Source of the DNA: Parasponia andersonii
Taxonomy: Eukaryota; Streptophyta; Magnoliopsida; Rosales; Cannabaceae
Direction: 5' to 3'
Assembly: GCA_002914805.1 (NCBI GenBank)
Contig: JXTB01000487.1
Span: 120,525-184,524 of the forward strand
Length of the DNA: 64,000 nucleotides
Shown here piece after piece: positions 48,615 to 59,356 of the stretch. A model generated the notes under the pieces. That model was given only the letters and a program-made list of their open reading frames with translations. It did no database searches and was not told the DNA's origin. The translations under genes were made by a program, and so were the position numbers. The stretch's first letter is position 1. Each line of letters starts with the position of its first letter.

Positions 48615-50150
48615 TGACGTGATAAGCCATCAAAAGAATCAAATGAAATTACGTATAATCCACGGCGTTTACTTTGGAGTCTCCTTTAATTTCAAGATTG
48701 TTTTATTTTTTTTTTTGGGTAGATTGCTGTTATCTTCGTGGAAGTTCTCAACAAATTACTTTTTCTCAATATGTTTTTCTTTTTCTGTCGTATACACTGA
48801 AAGTTCCAAGCCTTCAAGCAAAAGTCGGCAGTGGGCTCCAATATTATCTACAACTAAGCCTTCCATATGCCCAAATCAGAAAAGTCCAAGAGAAAAAAAC
48901 AAAATACAAAAAAGTCTTAAACAAGATAAAGAACTATCTCTGTCCATGAACAACATTAGGGGCCACTAGAAAATAGTGCTTTCCTCCCCTGAAAAAAAAA
49001 AAGAAAATAAAATAAAAGTCTAAAAGAGACCAGACACGTAACTAGTAGGAATCATTTGTTAATCAACGCGAAAATTCCATGCACTAATGGGGACTCAAAA
49101 ATGAGGGTGATATAAAAGAATGAACTACATGAGGGTGTTTACTGTTTACTCTATGATTGTTAATAGAAACACAATGATTTTATTGATTGTTTGTTTGCAA
49201 CTGTGCTGTTTTTTATTTTTATTTTGTATCGGAGTAGTCGTTACTTGTAATGTGCTTATGTGATTGATGAACAAACTTAACGATAGGCATATAAATACGA
49301 ATCATTTTTTAATCAATAGAATAAATCATATAGATATCCTTATGCATTACTTTGTAAAATATATAGATCCTTTGTAAGTGATTTTAGTAAAAAGGTATAT
49401 ATGTTTAATTTCTTTCCAAAGTAAGTGGTCTTTCTCGATATTATTAGACTACGATTCACACCATATTTGACTATGCAAAAGGACTATTTTGCGAAAAATT
49501 TTAAAACAGATAACTTCACTATCAAATGGTCTATTTTGCCTAATTTTCTTTTCACTATTTTATGTCGAAATGTTAATAACAATACCCTTGGACCAAAAAT
49601 AATTTAACTTGCACCCTTTATGTCCTTAAAGGAGCTAAAAGATTTCATAAATTTTCACTATGTAACTATGTTACTTTTAATTAAAATCATTAATTGTTAA
49701 TTTTATAAAGATATAGTTTTTTATTAAATAAAATTTTAATAGTCAAAAGTAAAGAATTTCTCAAATTTTCTAGTAGAGAAGAGTTTGTGTAATTAATGTT
49801 TTGGATTTCATGAGTGTCACTGGAGTTACTTTTGGTCTAAAGGTATCGCTGTAATTTAATATAAATTAGGAGCTCGGTAACAATATTGCAACTATCCCCT
49901 GCCATATTGGATGAATACTAATTATATGTCATAGCTGATTAGAAGCGAAACGAATGTATTTTTGGTTTAGTTATTATTTGTACATATATGGATGTAAATA
50001 ATAAGTATATAGATCAATAATATTAAACAGACTTAGCTATACGGTGGGCTAATCGCATTAGATTAGGGATATTAATATATTTCTCATACAAACTCACAAA
50101 TTTATAACAATCATATACACATCAGACTAATTTGTATCGAATGAGAAAGA
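48615..50150. other. Non-coding flank, mostly shared with 62,559-63,778
   Basis: Continues the segmental duplication to 49,837, then AT-rich unique sequence. Short open frames here occur at the same positions in both copies only because the DNA is duplicated; no family is recognisable. Confidence 0.55.
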
Positions 50151-50159
50151 TGTCTCCTT

Positions 50160-50475
50160 AGCATCCAAAAGATTATGGTCCTCATGCTCTTATAGATATG
50201 GATAAAGGTTGTGGAGGGATTTATTGGCTTAATTTCTAATTTACTTTCATACATTTCTAACTACGATTTTGCTCATTGTAGGGCAATCACAAGATTTCAG
50301 TTGTATAGTCCATACATAATGCTAGTGTGACAATCTTTGATTCATCTTCCGTAACATTTTTTTTTATTTCCTTTCCTTTGTTGGATATGTGGTTTATCCG
50401 TGAAGCATATTGTGATCCAAAGCATATAATGTTGGCTAACCTAAAATCAGAAACCTTAGCTGGTTTTTAGAGGCT
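50160..50475 (-). pseudogene. Decayed LRK10L kinase fragment
   Basis: On the plus strand, 50,280-50,360 (GGGCAATCACAAGATTTCAG, then CATAATGCTA) matches the reverse of the kinase C-lobe codons for the [12 protein letters not shown] region of genes A and B, with frame breaks. The stretch 50,435-50,465 (TAACCTAAAATCAGAAACCT) matches the [14 protein letters not shown] region. The intervening activation segment is deleted. This is an older relic than genes A to C. Confidence 0.6.
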
Positions 50476-50929
50476 GAAAGCGAATGATACAGATGATAGT
50501 ACTTTATTCCCTTGTAATGACGTGCATTAACTAGGTTAGAAATAGTTGATTTTGAAAATCAAATTGTATATGTTTGCGAGAAACTCGATCGAGGAAGTTC
50601 TTGGACCTGCTTGTATTGTCTCCAGATAGAGATAAATTAATGAAGTGAAGTGTGTGGGATCAGAAAGATGATAGGTTAGTATTTAGTATCAAAAGATGCC
50701 AGAGAAAGATGAGATTTGCCATAATGAATAATGTGGAGAAATCTGGCCTCCTGGCTAAATATGAGAAGACACTTGTAATGGTACATTATCTGAACTTTGA
50801 AGTAAAATAATTTTATTTTCTAAACCCTCTCAACAGGGGTTGCTTTGTTTTTTTTATACCAGGGGAATCCGATTCACTCAAAGAAATTTACTTTTCGTAT
50901 ATTTTGGACCTTTTTTTCTTGTGAAAAAT

Positions 50930-51240
50930 GGCTATCCTCCTCCTAGAGTCCTAGTTCTGGTGATCAGTTTTTTAAAAATGAGCTTGATTTTGATTTACAT
51001 ATAAATGAAAGATACTGGAATATCCATGGAGTATGTAATTGGTTTTTATTTGCTCTTTTTGTAAATGATCCTTTTCTAGGAAAAATAGAGCCTCTAGTTG
51101 AAGATTCTATCTGAAAAGATAGGACAAGGGATACAGAAGCTTGACTTATTATTCCAATCAATTCCAATTCAAATTGCAAGATATGATACTGGAGCTTGAC
51201 TCATTATTTCCGTTTTACCATGCACTCAAGAATTTAGATC
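50930..51240 (+). pseudogene. LBR pseudogene fragment (exon 3 plus preceding intron)
   Basis: The sequence TCCTAGAGTCC ... TCTGGTGAT matches LBR intron 2 near 39,489. AAAATAGAGCCTCTAGTTGAAG with the following 90 bases matches the start of LBR exon 3 (KIESLVED ... KLDSLLQSLPKQIA). Several indels break the frame. No functional exon set remains. Confidence 0.82.
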
Positions 51241-51335
51241 AAGTTTTTATCTCTTATGCAGAAAGTTGAACTTCAAAATCTTATGATATTCGCGTAATTA
51301 CGTTTGACTTTGGTCTTTTTTCATGCACATTAGTA

Positions 51336-51449
51336 AAACAAGTTCGCTTATACAACTTGCTTGCCTACCAATTGCTGTTGTTCTCCAAAAGGTAACATTA
51401 TTACAATCACTGTGTAAAACCACAAAAATTTGGCAATGGCATTCCTTGA
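51336..51449 (-). pseudogene. LBR last-exon fragment, inverted
   Basis: Read on the minus strand, this stretch matches LBR exon 6: AAGGAATGCC(A/T)TTGCCAA, then GTGGTTTTACAC, then after a deletion ACCTTTTGGAGAACAACAG and GCAAGTTGTATAAG. It is inverted relative to the exon 3 fragment at 50,930-51,240, so the second LBR copy suffered an internal inversion as well as deletions. Confidence 0.75.
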
Positions 51450-51486
51450 TTACTGCCCTGGATCTGTTATGATGATATGCTCAGAC

Positions 51487-52039
51487 AGTAAATGTTGGAA
51501 ATAACTTGCTAGAGACTGGTCCAACCATATTAGGGGAGAAAAAAAAAAAAAAGCTTGCGGGTGGAAAGAAGAAACATAGGAAAATAAGAGAGTTGGGAAA
51601 GCAATTTCACTTGAATAATACGTGACTTGTGGAGCCGGTTCATGTATCGAGATTCTTTGTGTTGGCTTTGAGCATTGAAAGGGATTCTCGAATAAATTAT
51701 GGTTATTGAAATTTGATTGATGATTTAGTCCAAACAGATTGACAGATGAAAGGGTTGGTAGCTCAATATTACCTTCAATTCTAGTTCTTGATATTGAGCT
51801 AAAGACTTTAAACCAAAACCATCTTCCTGCACAATTATTCATTGACAATATAGAGGAAAAGAAAAGGTGCTAAATATTAGTATCTAACTAGAGTAATTGC
51901 TAGACTAATGGCATTGTTTATGTTTACATATTGAAGTAGATAAAGCATAAAAGCAGGGTAGAGTAATTGCTCTAATTGATGAGGGACTTCTACCATCTCC
52001 TCAAGCTCAAAAGTAGATGATTATCATCGTATCATCAAA
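51487..52039. other. Spacer downstream of gene B, paralogous to 41,329-41,690
   Basis: Co-linear with the LBR to gene A spacer as described there. It probably holds the 3' UTR of gene B on its right side. No gene recognised. Confidence 0.7.
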
Positions 52040-53769
52040 CTAATCTGTGGAGTCCTCATCTAGTGATGATGATGAGCATGCCGTCCGTGACGTCTCCCCA
52101 GGCTTATCTGCATTATAATTCTCTTGTGGATAAAAGTATGGCTTTGGAGGCATTTCTAGGCGTTGAATATCACCTTCGAGCATCTCTATGACTCTGTTCA
52201 TTGGAGGGCGATCACAAGGCTTCATTTGAATACACCATAATGCTACTATGATCATCTTTTTTGTTGTTTTCAGTTCCTCTTCAGTGACATCTTCCAGTTC
52301 GATGCTGATCTGATCCTTGTTGAATTGGTCATATATCCATAAAGGAAAGTAAATTTGGCTCGAATGATCTGCCTCTGCGTTTAAAGTTTTCCTTTTACTT
52401 GCCATTTCCATCAACAACATTCCAAAACTATACACATCAGCTTTGTGGGAGACTCCTCCAATGTTTTTGTAAAATAGTTCTGGAGCTATGTATCCAATGG
52501 TTCCTCTTACTGCAGTTAAGGATACTATGCTATTCTCTAATGGGCACAATCTTGCTAACCCAAAGTCTGAAACCTTAGGAGTGAAATTCTCATCCAAAAG
52601 AATGTTGTGGGGTTTGATATCAAAATGCAGAATCTGCATATCACATCCTCGATGAAGATACTCGATACCACGAGCAATTCCAAGTGAGATATCAAATATT
52701 TCCTCAGAAGTCAAGGAATTATGTGTTTCTTCTCCTGAAAAAATATGCTTATTCAAAGATCCGTTAGGCATGAACTCATAGACAAGAGCACGCTTTGAAC
52801 CCTCGAAGCAAAACCCAACTAATCGCACCACATTGACATGATGAACCCTTCCAATGGTAGCAACTTCATTAATAAAGTCTTGCCCACTAGTTTTGGATTT
52901 ACCCAACATCTTGATTGCTACAAAGTGACCACTACGAAGTTTTCCTTTATATACAGAGCCAAAACCTCCTTCGCCTAATTTAGTTTTGAAGCTTTGGGTC
53001 ATTTTTTTAATATCTGAGTATGCATATCTTATAGGCATGAGGTTATTATGACTTCTGAGAAATTCTTCAATGCCATCATACACTGACAAATGTCGCCTCC
53101 TCCATTTGTAGATGATAAGGGCAATCACAAATGAAAGTCCAATTATTGTTCTTGGTGCCAGTACCTCAACTGCAACATTTAACAAAACTTCATTGTTTAA
53201 GTTTTTATTTTTCTTCACGAGAAAAAGAACTACTGCATAATGCATGATTTCAGATAGAATTTGCTACTCCAATATCGCCTTCATTATATCATGATGTTAA
53301 TATAAGATTATTTTATCGATGCAAATAATGACATATCATTATCAGAAAAAAAAAAAAATGACACAACGGAAGGTATGAGCCCTCTGAAAGTCTTGAGCTT
53401 TCATTTAATTTTATTTTCTTTCCGGATTTTTGCATATCTTTATATAAGAAAACATTAATTTTACGTTTTTCTTTTCAATTAAAATTTGAAAAAAAATCTT
53501 GAAGTATGAAGATTTTATTTTGTAACTCGTATTTTATAACTAAATTATCATACAAGACAGTACTGTATCAAGTATCAATGAACCGCATCCCAAAGGCTAG
53601 TTGGTCCGTATGCACTTAATCTCCAAAAGTGAATTAATGAAAATTAAACTTAAATAAAAAATAAAAGGTCTTACCGATGTTTTTGTACCTGTAAACGATA
53701 AACCCTGCAACAAAAGCAAGAAGACAAGAAAAAAGAAAAGAAAAATGTCATCGGAAAGTAAATCTTCTG

Positions 53770-53820
<51 letters not shown>

Positions 53821-54824
53821 CCTATAAAAAAATGTATATGCCTATGTAGATAAGATAGAATCCTCACCAAGAACATAATTTATAGTTGGCATAATTGCCC
53901 TCCAGATCCCTGCATCATCCAATAATATAATTATATATGTCACCAACGATCTGAAATAACCAATATATAAATATGTAGAGTAATAGAATCCTTACTACAC
54001 CACCGTGCTGTTGTTTTTCCGCATAAACAATGAACTTCGTTGGATTTTTCATCGACGTAGCAAACACTCTCCATGTCGTCTTTTTCGTAAATGCTGATCC
54101 ATGAAAGTTCAATGCCGTAAGCGAGCTCATCGTGGATTTGTCGGCAGGATGTAGTCATCGTCTTCTCCTTCCTTGATGATATCAAAGTAGTTTGAACTAT
54201 TGTGCAGGACTTGGCCATATCAGAAAACTTGAATTCAGTACCATACACCGCATATAAGTAGTCATCACTTGGATGTGGGACCAAGATTGCAGATGTACTG
54301 TTGATGCAGGGAGTTGTGTCAATACACCGAGGATTTAATACTTGTTTCTCACAGCTTAAGAACACTACCGTCTCCACAAGTGGACGAACATTGAAATTTC
54401 CCGACCAAAATATCCCGCCGTGTCCATACATAATTTCTGTATCAAGTAGTCCAAACATATCTGCTGAATAACTAGAGAAGGCGGAGTAATTACCCTTCGG
54501 GACTTTGGAATCCACAATTCTAATTGTGTAGTTGTTGTAATTGATGGCCTTCACTTGATAATATTCTTCTCTTTGTCCGGAGTACATTCTCGTCATGTTG
54601 CTCTCGCAATAAAGCGAAAAAGGATTATAGTAAGAATTTGATGCTTCATAGCTGACTGGTTTGGTTTCGAGTTGGAAAGGGAAGCTTATGTTTTGGATAT
54701 CACCACAGGAAGAGTAGCGACTTGGAGGAGGAGGATTCATATGATCATCTTGTGCAGAGCTATGGATGGTTTCATGGAATACAGTTATGATCATGACTAT
54801 CATAACAAGAATATGGGCTTCCAT
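52040..54824 (-). CDS. Gene B: LRK10L-2-like receptor kinase (GUB_WAK ectodomain plus kinase)
   Basis: Four minus-strand exons join in frame to 676 residues: 53,996-54,824; 53,868-53,909; 53,675-53,704; 52,040-53,169. The product is a membrane receptor-like kinase of the leaf rust 10 resistance-like family. Residues 1-24 form a signal peptide. The Cys-rich ectodomain starts at [11 protein letters not shown] (Cys40), the GUB_WAK type of wall-associated kinases, and later has [16 protein letters not shown] membrane helix ([14 protein letters not shown], about 308-321) is followed by KWRRR. The kinase has GEGGFG at 366-371, Lys387, [22 protein letters not shown] and [12 protein letters not shown], all intact, so catalysis is plausible. 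The HFD rather than HRD loop is usual in this family. Ligand is unknown. Gene B is the only complete receptor in the cluster. Confidence 0.92.
53773..53817. repeat. (AT)n microsatellite in gene B intron
   Basis: An uninterrupted AT dinucleotide run of about 44 bp lies in the intron between the 42-nt and 30-nt exons. A shorter run (43,637-43,662) occupies the equivalent intron of gene A, so the tract pre-dates their duplication. Confidence 0.85.
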
Positions 54825-55299
54825 TTGAGCTAGATTGTTATTTCTTTTTTAAAACATGTATCAGAGTATTATAGGTGATTATATTTATATTAATCTAAAA
54901 CAAAGCAATTCACATATTGCAGTACCAGTAGTAGTATTAATGAATTCTCACATTCAAAAGGCCCCGCTAGTAAAGTCGGCTATCCACAATAAAATATTTG
55001 GAAAATATTATTGCAGAGATGAAAGGAAAGGTTAATAGTTGATAAAAATTTACTATTACTGGCAGTAACTTTTTTTTTTTTTGGGGGGGGGGGGGAATTT
55101 ATATGGAAAAATCTGAGTAGCACAATCAATCAAATTAAAAACACTCTGGAGTTTCATAATTTGTTAAATAAAAGAAAAAAAGTTGTCCCAATTTGTTTCT
55201 CTCAACTATAATATATATTCAAATCGAGTCTTTTGATCTTATTTTTCTGTATGTATTACACATAAAGACAGAGATATACAGAGTACGAATTTTGTAGTT
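54825..55299. promoter_or_regulatory. Bidirectional promoter region between genes B and C
   Basis: The 475 bp separate the divergent starts of B (54,824, minus) and C (55,300, plus). TATA-like sequences point both ways (TTATATTTATATTAA near 54,880; CTATAATATATATTC near 55,207). A T-run followed by twelve G lies at 55,071-55,095. Shared regulation of the pair is inferred. Confidence 0.5.
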
Positions 55300-56027
55300 A
55301 TGGTGACGGTCTCTTCTCTTTTTGTGTTTTCCATGATCATATTATTCCTCGCAGTTGCAGACCAAGGATTAGGAATACCTGACGACGACCAGGTCCGGAG
55401 GTGTTCGGAGGAGGGCCACCGATCAGATTCCCTTGCCGATTCTATGAAAGCCAGCTGGATTACAAACGCAACCCTTACCCTGGCTTCAACATATCCTGTT
55501 CTAAATACGACGAAATGATACTGGGGCTCCCAACTCTGAAAGCTAACTTATACATACGAGATATAGACTACGGTTCACAAGAAATCCATGTAGATTTTGA
55601 CCAAAATGAATGCCTTCTGGCACTACTGCTCTCGGAAAATAGCAGTCAACGAATGGAATTTCCTTTCGAATTCAGATATGATCGTCACAAGAAGTATACA
55701 AGCTATACGATGTTGAATTGCTCTTCACGTCGCATAGAGATAAGTTTAGAACAGTTTTGTGGCCTTGAATTGGTTCCTTCTAACTTTGAGATCAGCCAGT
55801 ATGCCTCTGACTATGAGGACTGTACAAAGATGTACGACACTGAATCAATTCCGGACAACATTTACAAGGTGATGTGGTCATCACCTTATTGGCCCAAGTG
55901 GCGGGACTATGTTACGTTGACATAGTCCAAGCCGGATTGTAGGTCTTGCGAAGCGAATCGAAAGGGATGCCGATTCAAGAAAGATGGTCAGTTGAATGTT
56001 TCGATCTACACGCAATTAGGAAAAAAG
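55300..56027 (+). pseudogene. Gene C exon 1: LRK10L-2-like ectodomain, broken
   Basis: The ATG at 55,300 starts a signal peptide (SSLFVFSMIILFLAV) and CSEEG. One base is missing near 55,410-55,416: the conserved continuation GPPIRFPCRF lies in the next frame, which then runs to 55,922 through NPYPGFNISCS and RDIDYGSQEIHVDF. It meets TAG at 55,923-55,925 where the second copy (57,836) has TGG (VTLTWSKPDC). A further deletion garbles the last codons before the donor at 56,027. Three lesions mark it as a pseudogene. The intron behind it hosts the copia remnant. Confidence 0.85.
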
Positions 56028-56206
56028 GTAAAGAGTACTCTCTTTTAATTTCGTGATTTATGTACTGTTATTGCTTTTTTGCTTTCGTGGTTAGAAAAAA
56101 CCAAAGTAGTCTTCGCCCTGCTAATTCTAATATATATACTATGCTGTGAATATTTCGAGCTAATATGTTTTGAAGATTATTTATTCACTAAAAGCTTACT
56201 ATTATT

Positions 56207-56802
56207 TGTTGGAAATCTGACTGACCCAGATTCGTCGCTCTCAGGATCTTACTTCAAAGAAATGTCAGAATAGTTGAGAAATAATAATAGGAAATAGAAA
56301 CCAATCTCACAACACAAGAATTTAAGTGAAAAATTCCTAAATCAGGAGAAAAATCACTGTCTCTCAAAAAAGAATTTCACTATATGAAAAGTTTCTACAA
56401 TCACATAGATTTCTCTTTTTTCTACCCAATGACCCCAATACACCCAAGCACTTTCTCACAAGTATTTTCTCACTCACACCTTACACTGCCACTCTTTGAA
56501 ACTTTTTTTTACAAAGAAACTCTACTCTCTTTGAAATGAGAAACAAAGAGAAAGAAATGATTTAATTAGAAGAGAGAACTTGAAATGCTTTCAAGTTTTG
56601 GGATGAAGAGAATGATGAATGAAGTCTTTATTTATAAGCCTTGAAAGGTAGTGAGAATACTACCTTTAACTATTGCTATTACGGCTGCCACTTTTCACTA
56701 TTGCTATGACGGATGCCTTTTTTACTATTGCTATGATGGCTGCCCTATTCACTATTGCTATGACGGCTGCCTTTTTTACTTCTATTCACACATATATCAA
56801 CA
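56207..56802 (-). mobile_element. Copia-type LTR (596 bp), 3' LTR of a minus-strand remnant
   Basis: Ends TGTTGGAAATC ... TATATCAACA in plus orientation. Read on the minus strand it begins TGTTGATATATG and is preceded by a purine tract (AAGTGGGAGAT), the usual copia arrangement AAGTGGGAGATTGTTG. Four tandem units of about 28 bp with CTATTGCTATGACGGCTGCC fall at 56,668-56,780. The gag remnant follows to the right, so this is the 3' LTR; the 5' LTR is missing. Confidence 0.8.
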
Positions 56803-57231
56803 ATCTCCCACTTGAAGACTTGATTTCAATCACGTCTTCACATATGTCTCATCTCATAGCCTACATTGCTATGTCTTTACTGACAATCATACTCCACCAT
56901 ATGAGTATACATACCACTTAGAATTGACGAATTCTAAGAATTTCATCTCGGCTCATGTCGAAAGAACCTTGCTGATAATTATGGTACTGACTCCCATATT
57001 TGGCTTCTCCAGGAGTCCATCAGCCATCGACATCATTCAGCACACGCCTTACATCAATGCTAAACCAATGCATGTGTGCAAGCTTACTGCCACTAATTAT
57101 GACACATCCTCTTTCATGGCATCTTTGGAGATTAGCGGCATGCCATAAGGATATACATATCATGATCAAAGGACAAGATCATCATCTCCATCATAGGAGA
57201 CAATATTAGCAGCATCATCATATTTAGAGCT

Positions 57232-57645
57232 TTAAGCCGAGCCTGCTCCACCTCTTTGACAATTTCTTTTTAGATGCCAAGATTGTTCACATCCCCAGCA
57301 GATTACATTCTTTTTCATGGAGTTTTTCTTCTTAGTGTCAACTGCCAAGGTTGAGACTTCAGGTGGAACATTACTTCCACCACCCATCATCTTTCTTTCT
57401 TCAGACAAAAGTTTACTTGTGACCTCAGAATAAACTACAGTCTCCTTTCCATGCACCAAAATAGGTTTCATATGCGCATAAGAAGGTGGAAGAGACCAGA
57501 TGAATAGCAATGCCTTATCTTCATCTTCAATCTTCACTCCAATAGCCTCCAATTTAGAAATAATACAATTCAAGATACTTAGATGATCATAAATTTTCGT
57601 ACCTTCATTCATATGCAATGTATAAAACTGCTCCTTCAGGTACAC
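57232..57645 (-). pseudogene. Copia gag fragment with zinc knuckle
   Basis: The 137-codon open frame carries gag-polyprotein features: YTLHMNEGTKIYDHL, LPPSYAHMKPIL, EVTSKLLSEERKM and a CX2CX4HX4C zinc knuckle (CWGCEQSWHLKRNC). It lacks the N-terminal part of gag, and no protease, integrase or RT lies between it and the LTR only 430 bp away, so pol has been lost. The right border near 57,645 is a junction with LRK10L exon sequence. Confidence 0.82.
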
Positions 57646-57649
57646 TTAA

Positions 57650-59356
57650 TTTGAGACACCTTTTGCCTGATACAATTCTTCGGTTCGCTCGGAACCATTT
57701 TGCAGGGTCAAGTTGGTTCCTTCTGACACTGAGATCAGTTTGTTGTATGAACAAAGTTGTCCCAAGATGTTCGATACCGAATCAATTCAAGATGACATAT
57801 ACGAAGTGGTGAACCACTGGTCTTATGTTACATTGACGTGGTCCAAGCCGGATTGTAGATCTTGCGAATCGAATCACAAGGGATGTCGATTGAAGAAAGA
57901 TAGTGATGGACTCGAATGTTTCGATCTACCCGAACTGAAAAAAGGTAATGATCAGTATTCTACTTAGTTTCTTGATTTGTATATATATACATATATTAGT
58001 GTCTAATCCTCGGGAAAAACAAAAATTTTGACGTGCATATATCAGGCTAATAGTTTGTTTTGAAGATTATTATGTATTCATTAAAAGCTCACTTTCTTTA
58101 ATAATTTCCATGTTAACAGGTAAATCGAAGGTTTTACAAGTGATCAGTAGTACTATATGTGAGTTTTACATCTTTACTAATTAAATCCCTTTTAACTTCT
58201 TGGTAATATCTAATCCACGACAATACATATGTAGTTTTTGACTTTGGATGTAACATTACTGTTCTACATATGTTTTGCAGTTACGGTCTTAGCTTTAACA
58301 GTTTTTTGTTCAATAGCGGTGGCTACAATGTTTTATCTCTACACTTTATACAAAGACGATAGAGAACATCGGCTAAGAATTGAAAAGTTTCTGGAGGATT
58401 ATACTGCTATGAAACCTTCAAGATATACTTATGCTGACATTAAGAGGATTACGAATAAGTTCAAGCACAAGTTGGGCCAAGGAGGTTATGGAACAGTGTT
58501 CAAAGGGAAGCTTTCCAATGACATCCTCGTTGCTGTAAAGATCCTAAACAATTCAAAGGGGAATAATGGTGAGGAGTTCATAAATGAAGTGGCTACTATA
58601 GGTCAAATTCACCATGTCAATGTGGCTTGCTTGGTTGGATATTGTGCTGAAGGTTTTAGAAGAGCCCTTGTTTATGAATTCTTACCAAATGATTCACTAG
58701 ACAAGTATATATCATCCGCAGCTAGCGATGGAAAGCACTCGCTAAGTTGGGAGACACTGCAAGACATTGCTTTAGGCATTGCTAAGGGAATTGAGTATCT
58801 CCACCAAGGTTGCGACCAGAGGATCCTTCATTTTGATATCAAGCCCCATAATATTTTCCTGGACCACAACTTCAAACCCAAAATTTCTGATTTCGCTTTA
58901 GCTAAGTTGTATTCTAGGGATCAAAGTATAGTATCGATGACTACAGTAAGAGGGACAATTGGGTACATCGCACCAGAAGTATTCTCCAAGAACTTTGGAA
59001 ATGTGTCCTATAAGTCAGATGTTTACAGTTTCGGAATGTTGTTGCTCGAAATAGTAGGAAAGAGGAAGAATACTAATGAAACCGATGAAATTTACTTTCC
59101 AGAATGGATTTATAATCTTTTAGAAGAAGGAGAAGATCTCAGAATACAAATTGAAGTGGAGGGATATGCTAAAATTGCCAAGAAACTTGCAATTGTGGGA
59201 CTTTGGTGCATCCAGTGGCACCCAATAGGTCGTCCAACGATGAAAGTTCTAAACATGCCGCCTAATCCTTTTGAATCAACATGTCAACTAGGAACGACAA
59301 ATATAAAAATGCCTGCAAGACTAGTGACCCCAGAATTAGAAGCTATTGCTGAATGA
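57650..59356 (+). pseudogene. Gene C: second ectodomain fragment, membrane segment and kinase
   Basis: Exons in frame: a 3' part of an ectodomain exon ending 57,944 (VTLTWSKPDCRSCESNHKGC), 58,120-58,158 (39 nt) and 58,281-59,356. They encode a membrane helix (VLALTVFCSIAVATMFYLY) and a full-length kinase: [36 protein letters not shown]. The ectodomain exon is joined to copia sequence at about 57,645, so the receptor N-terminus is lost. DFG reads DFA, as in C'. Relative to C', 30 nt (ten codons) are deleted after RPTMKV, removing the late C-lobe helix. An expressed transcript could still encode a membrane-anchored kinase; a catalytically competent receptor is unlikely. Confidence 0.78.

Larger units (their letters stand above)
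44383..49837 (+). repeat. Segmental duplication, copy 1
   Basis: This 5.45-kb stretch is paralogous and co-linear with 58,329-63,778, beginning at TGTTTTATCTCTACAC in both and ending at GTTACTTTTGGTC. Nucleotide identity is high by eye, apart from two large indels: copy 1 carries 46,454-47,841, absent from copy 2, and lacks the 1.44 kb at 61,117-62,558. Confidence 0.88.
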
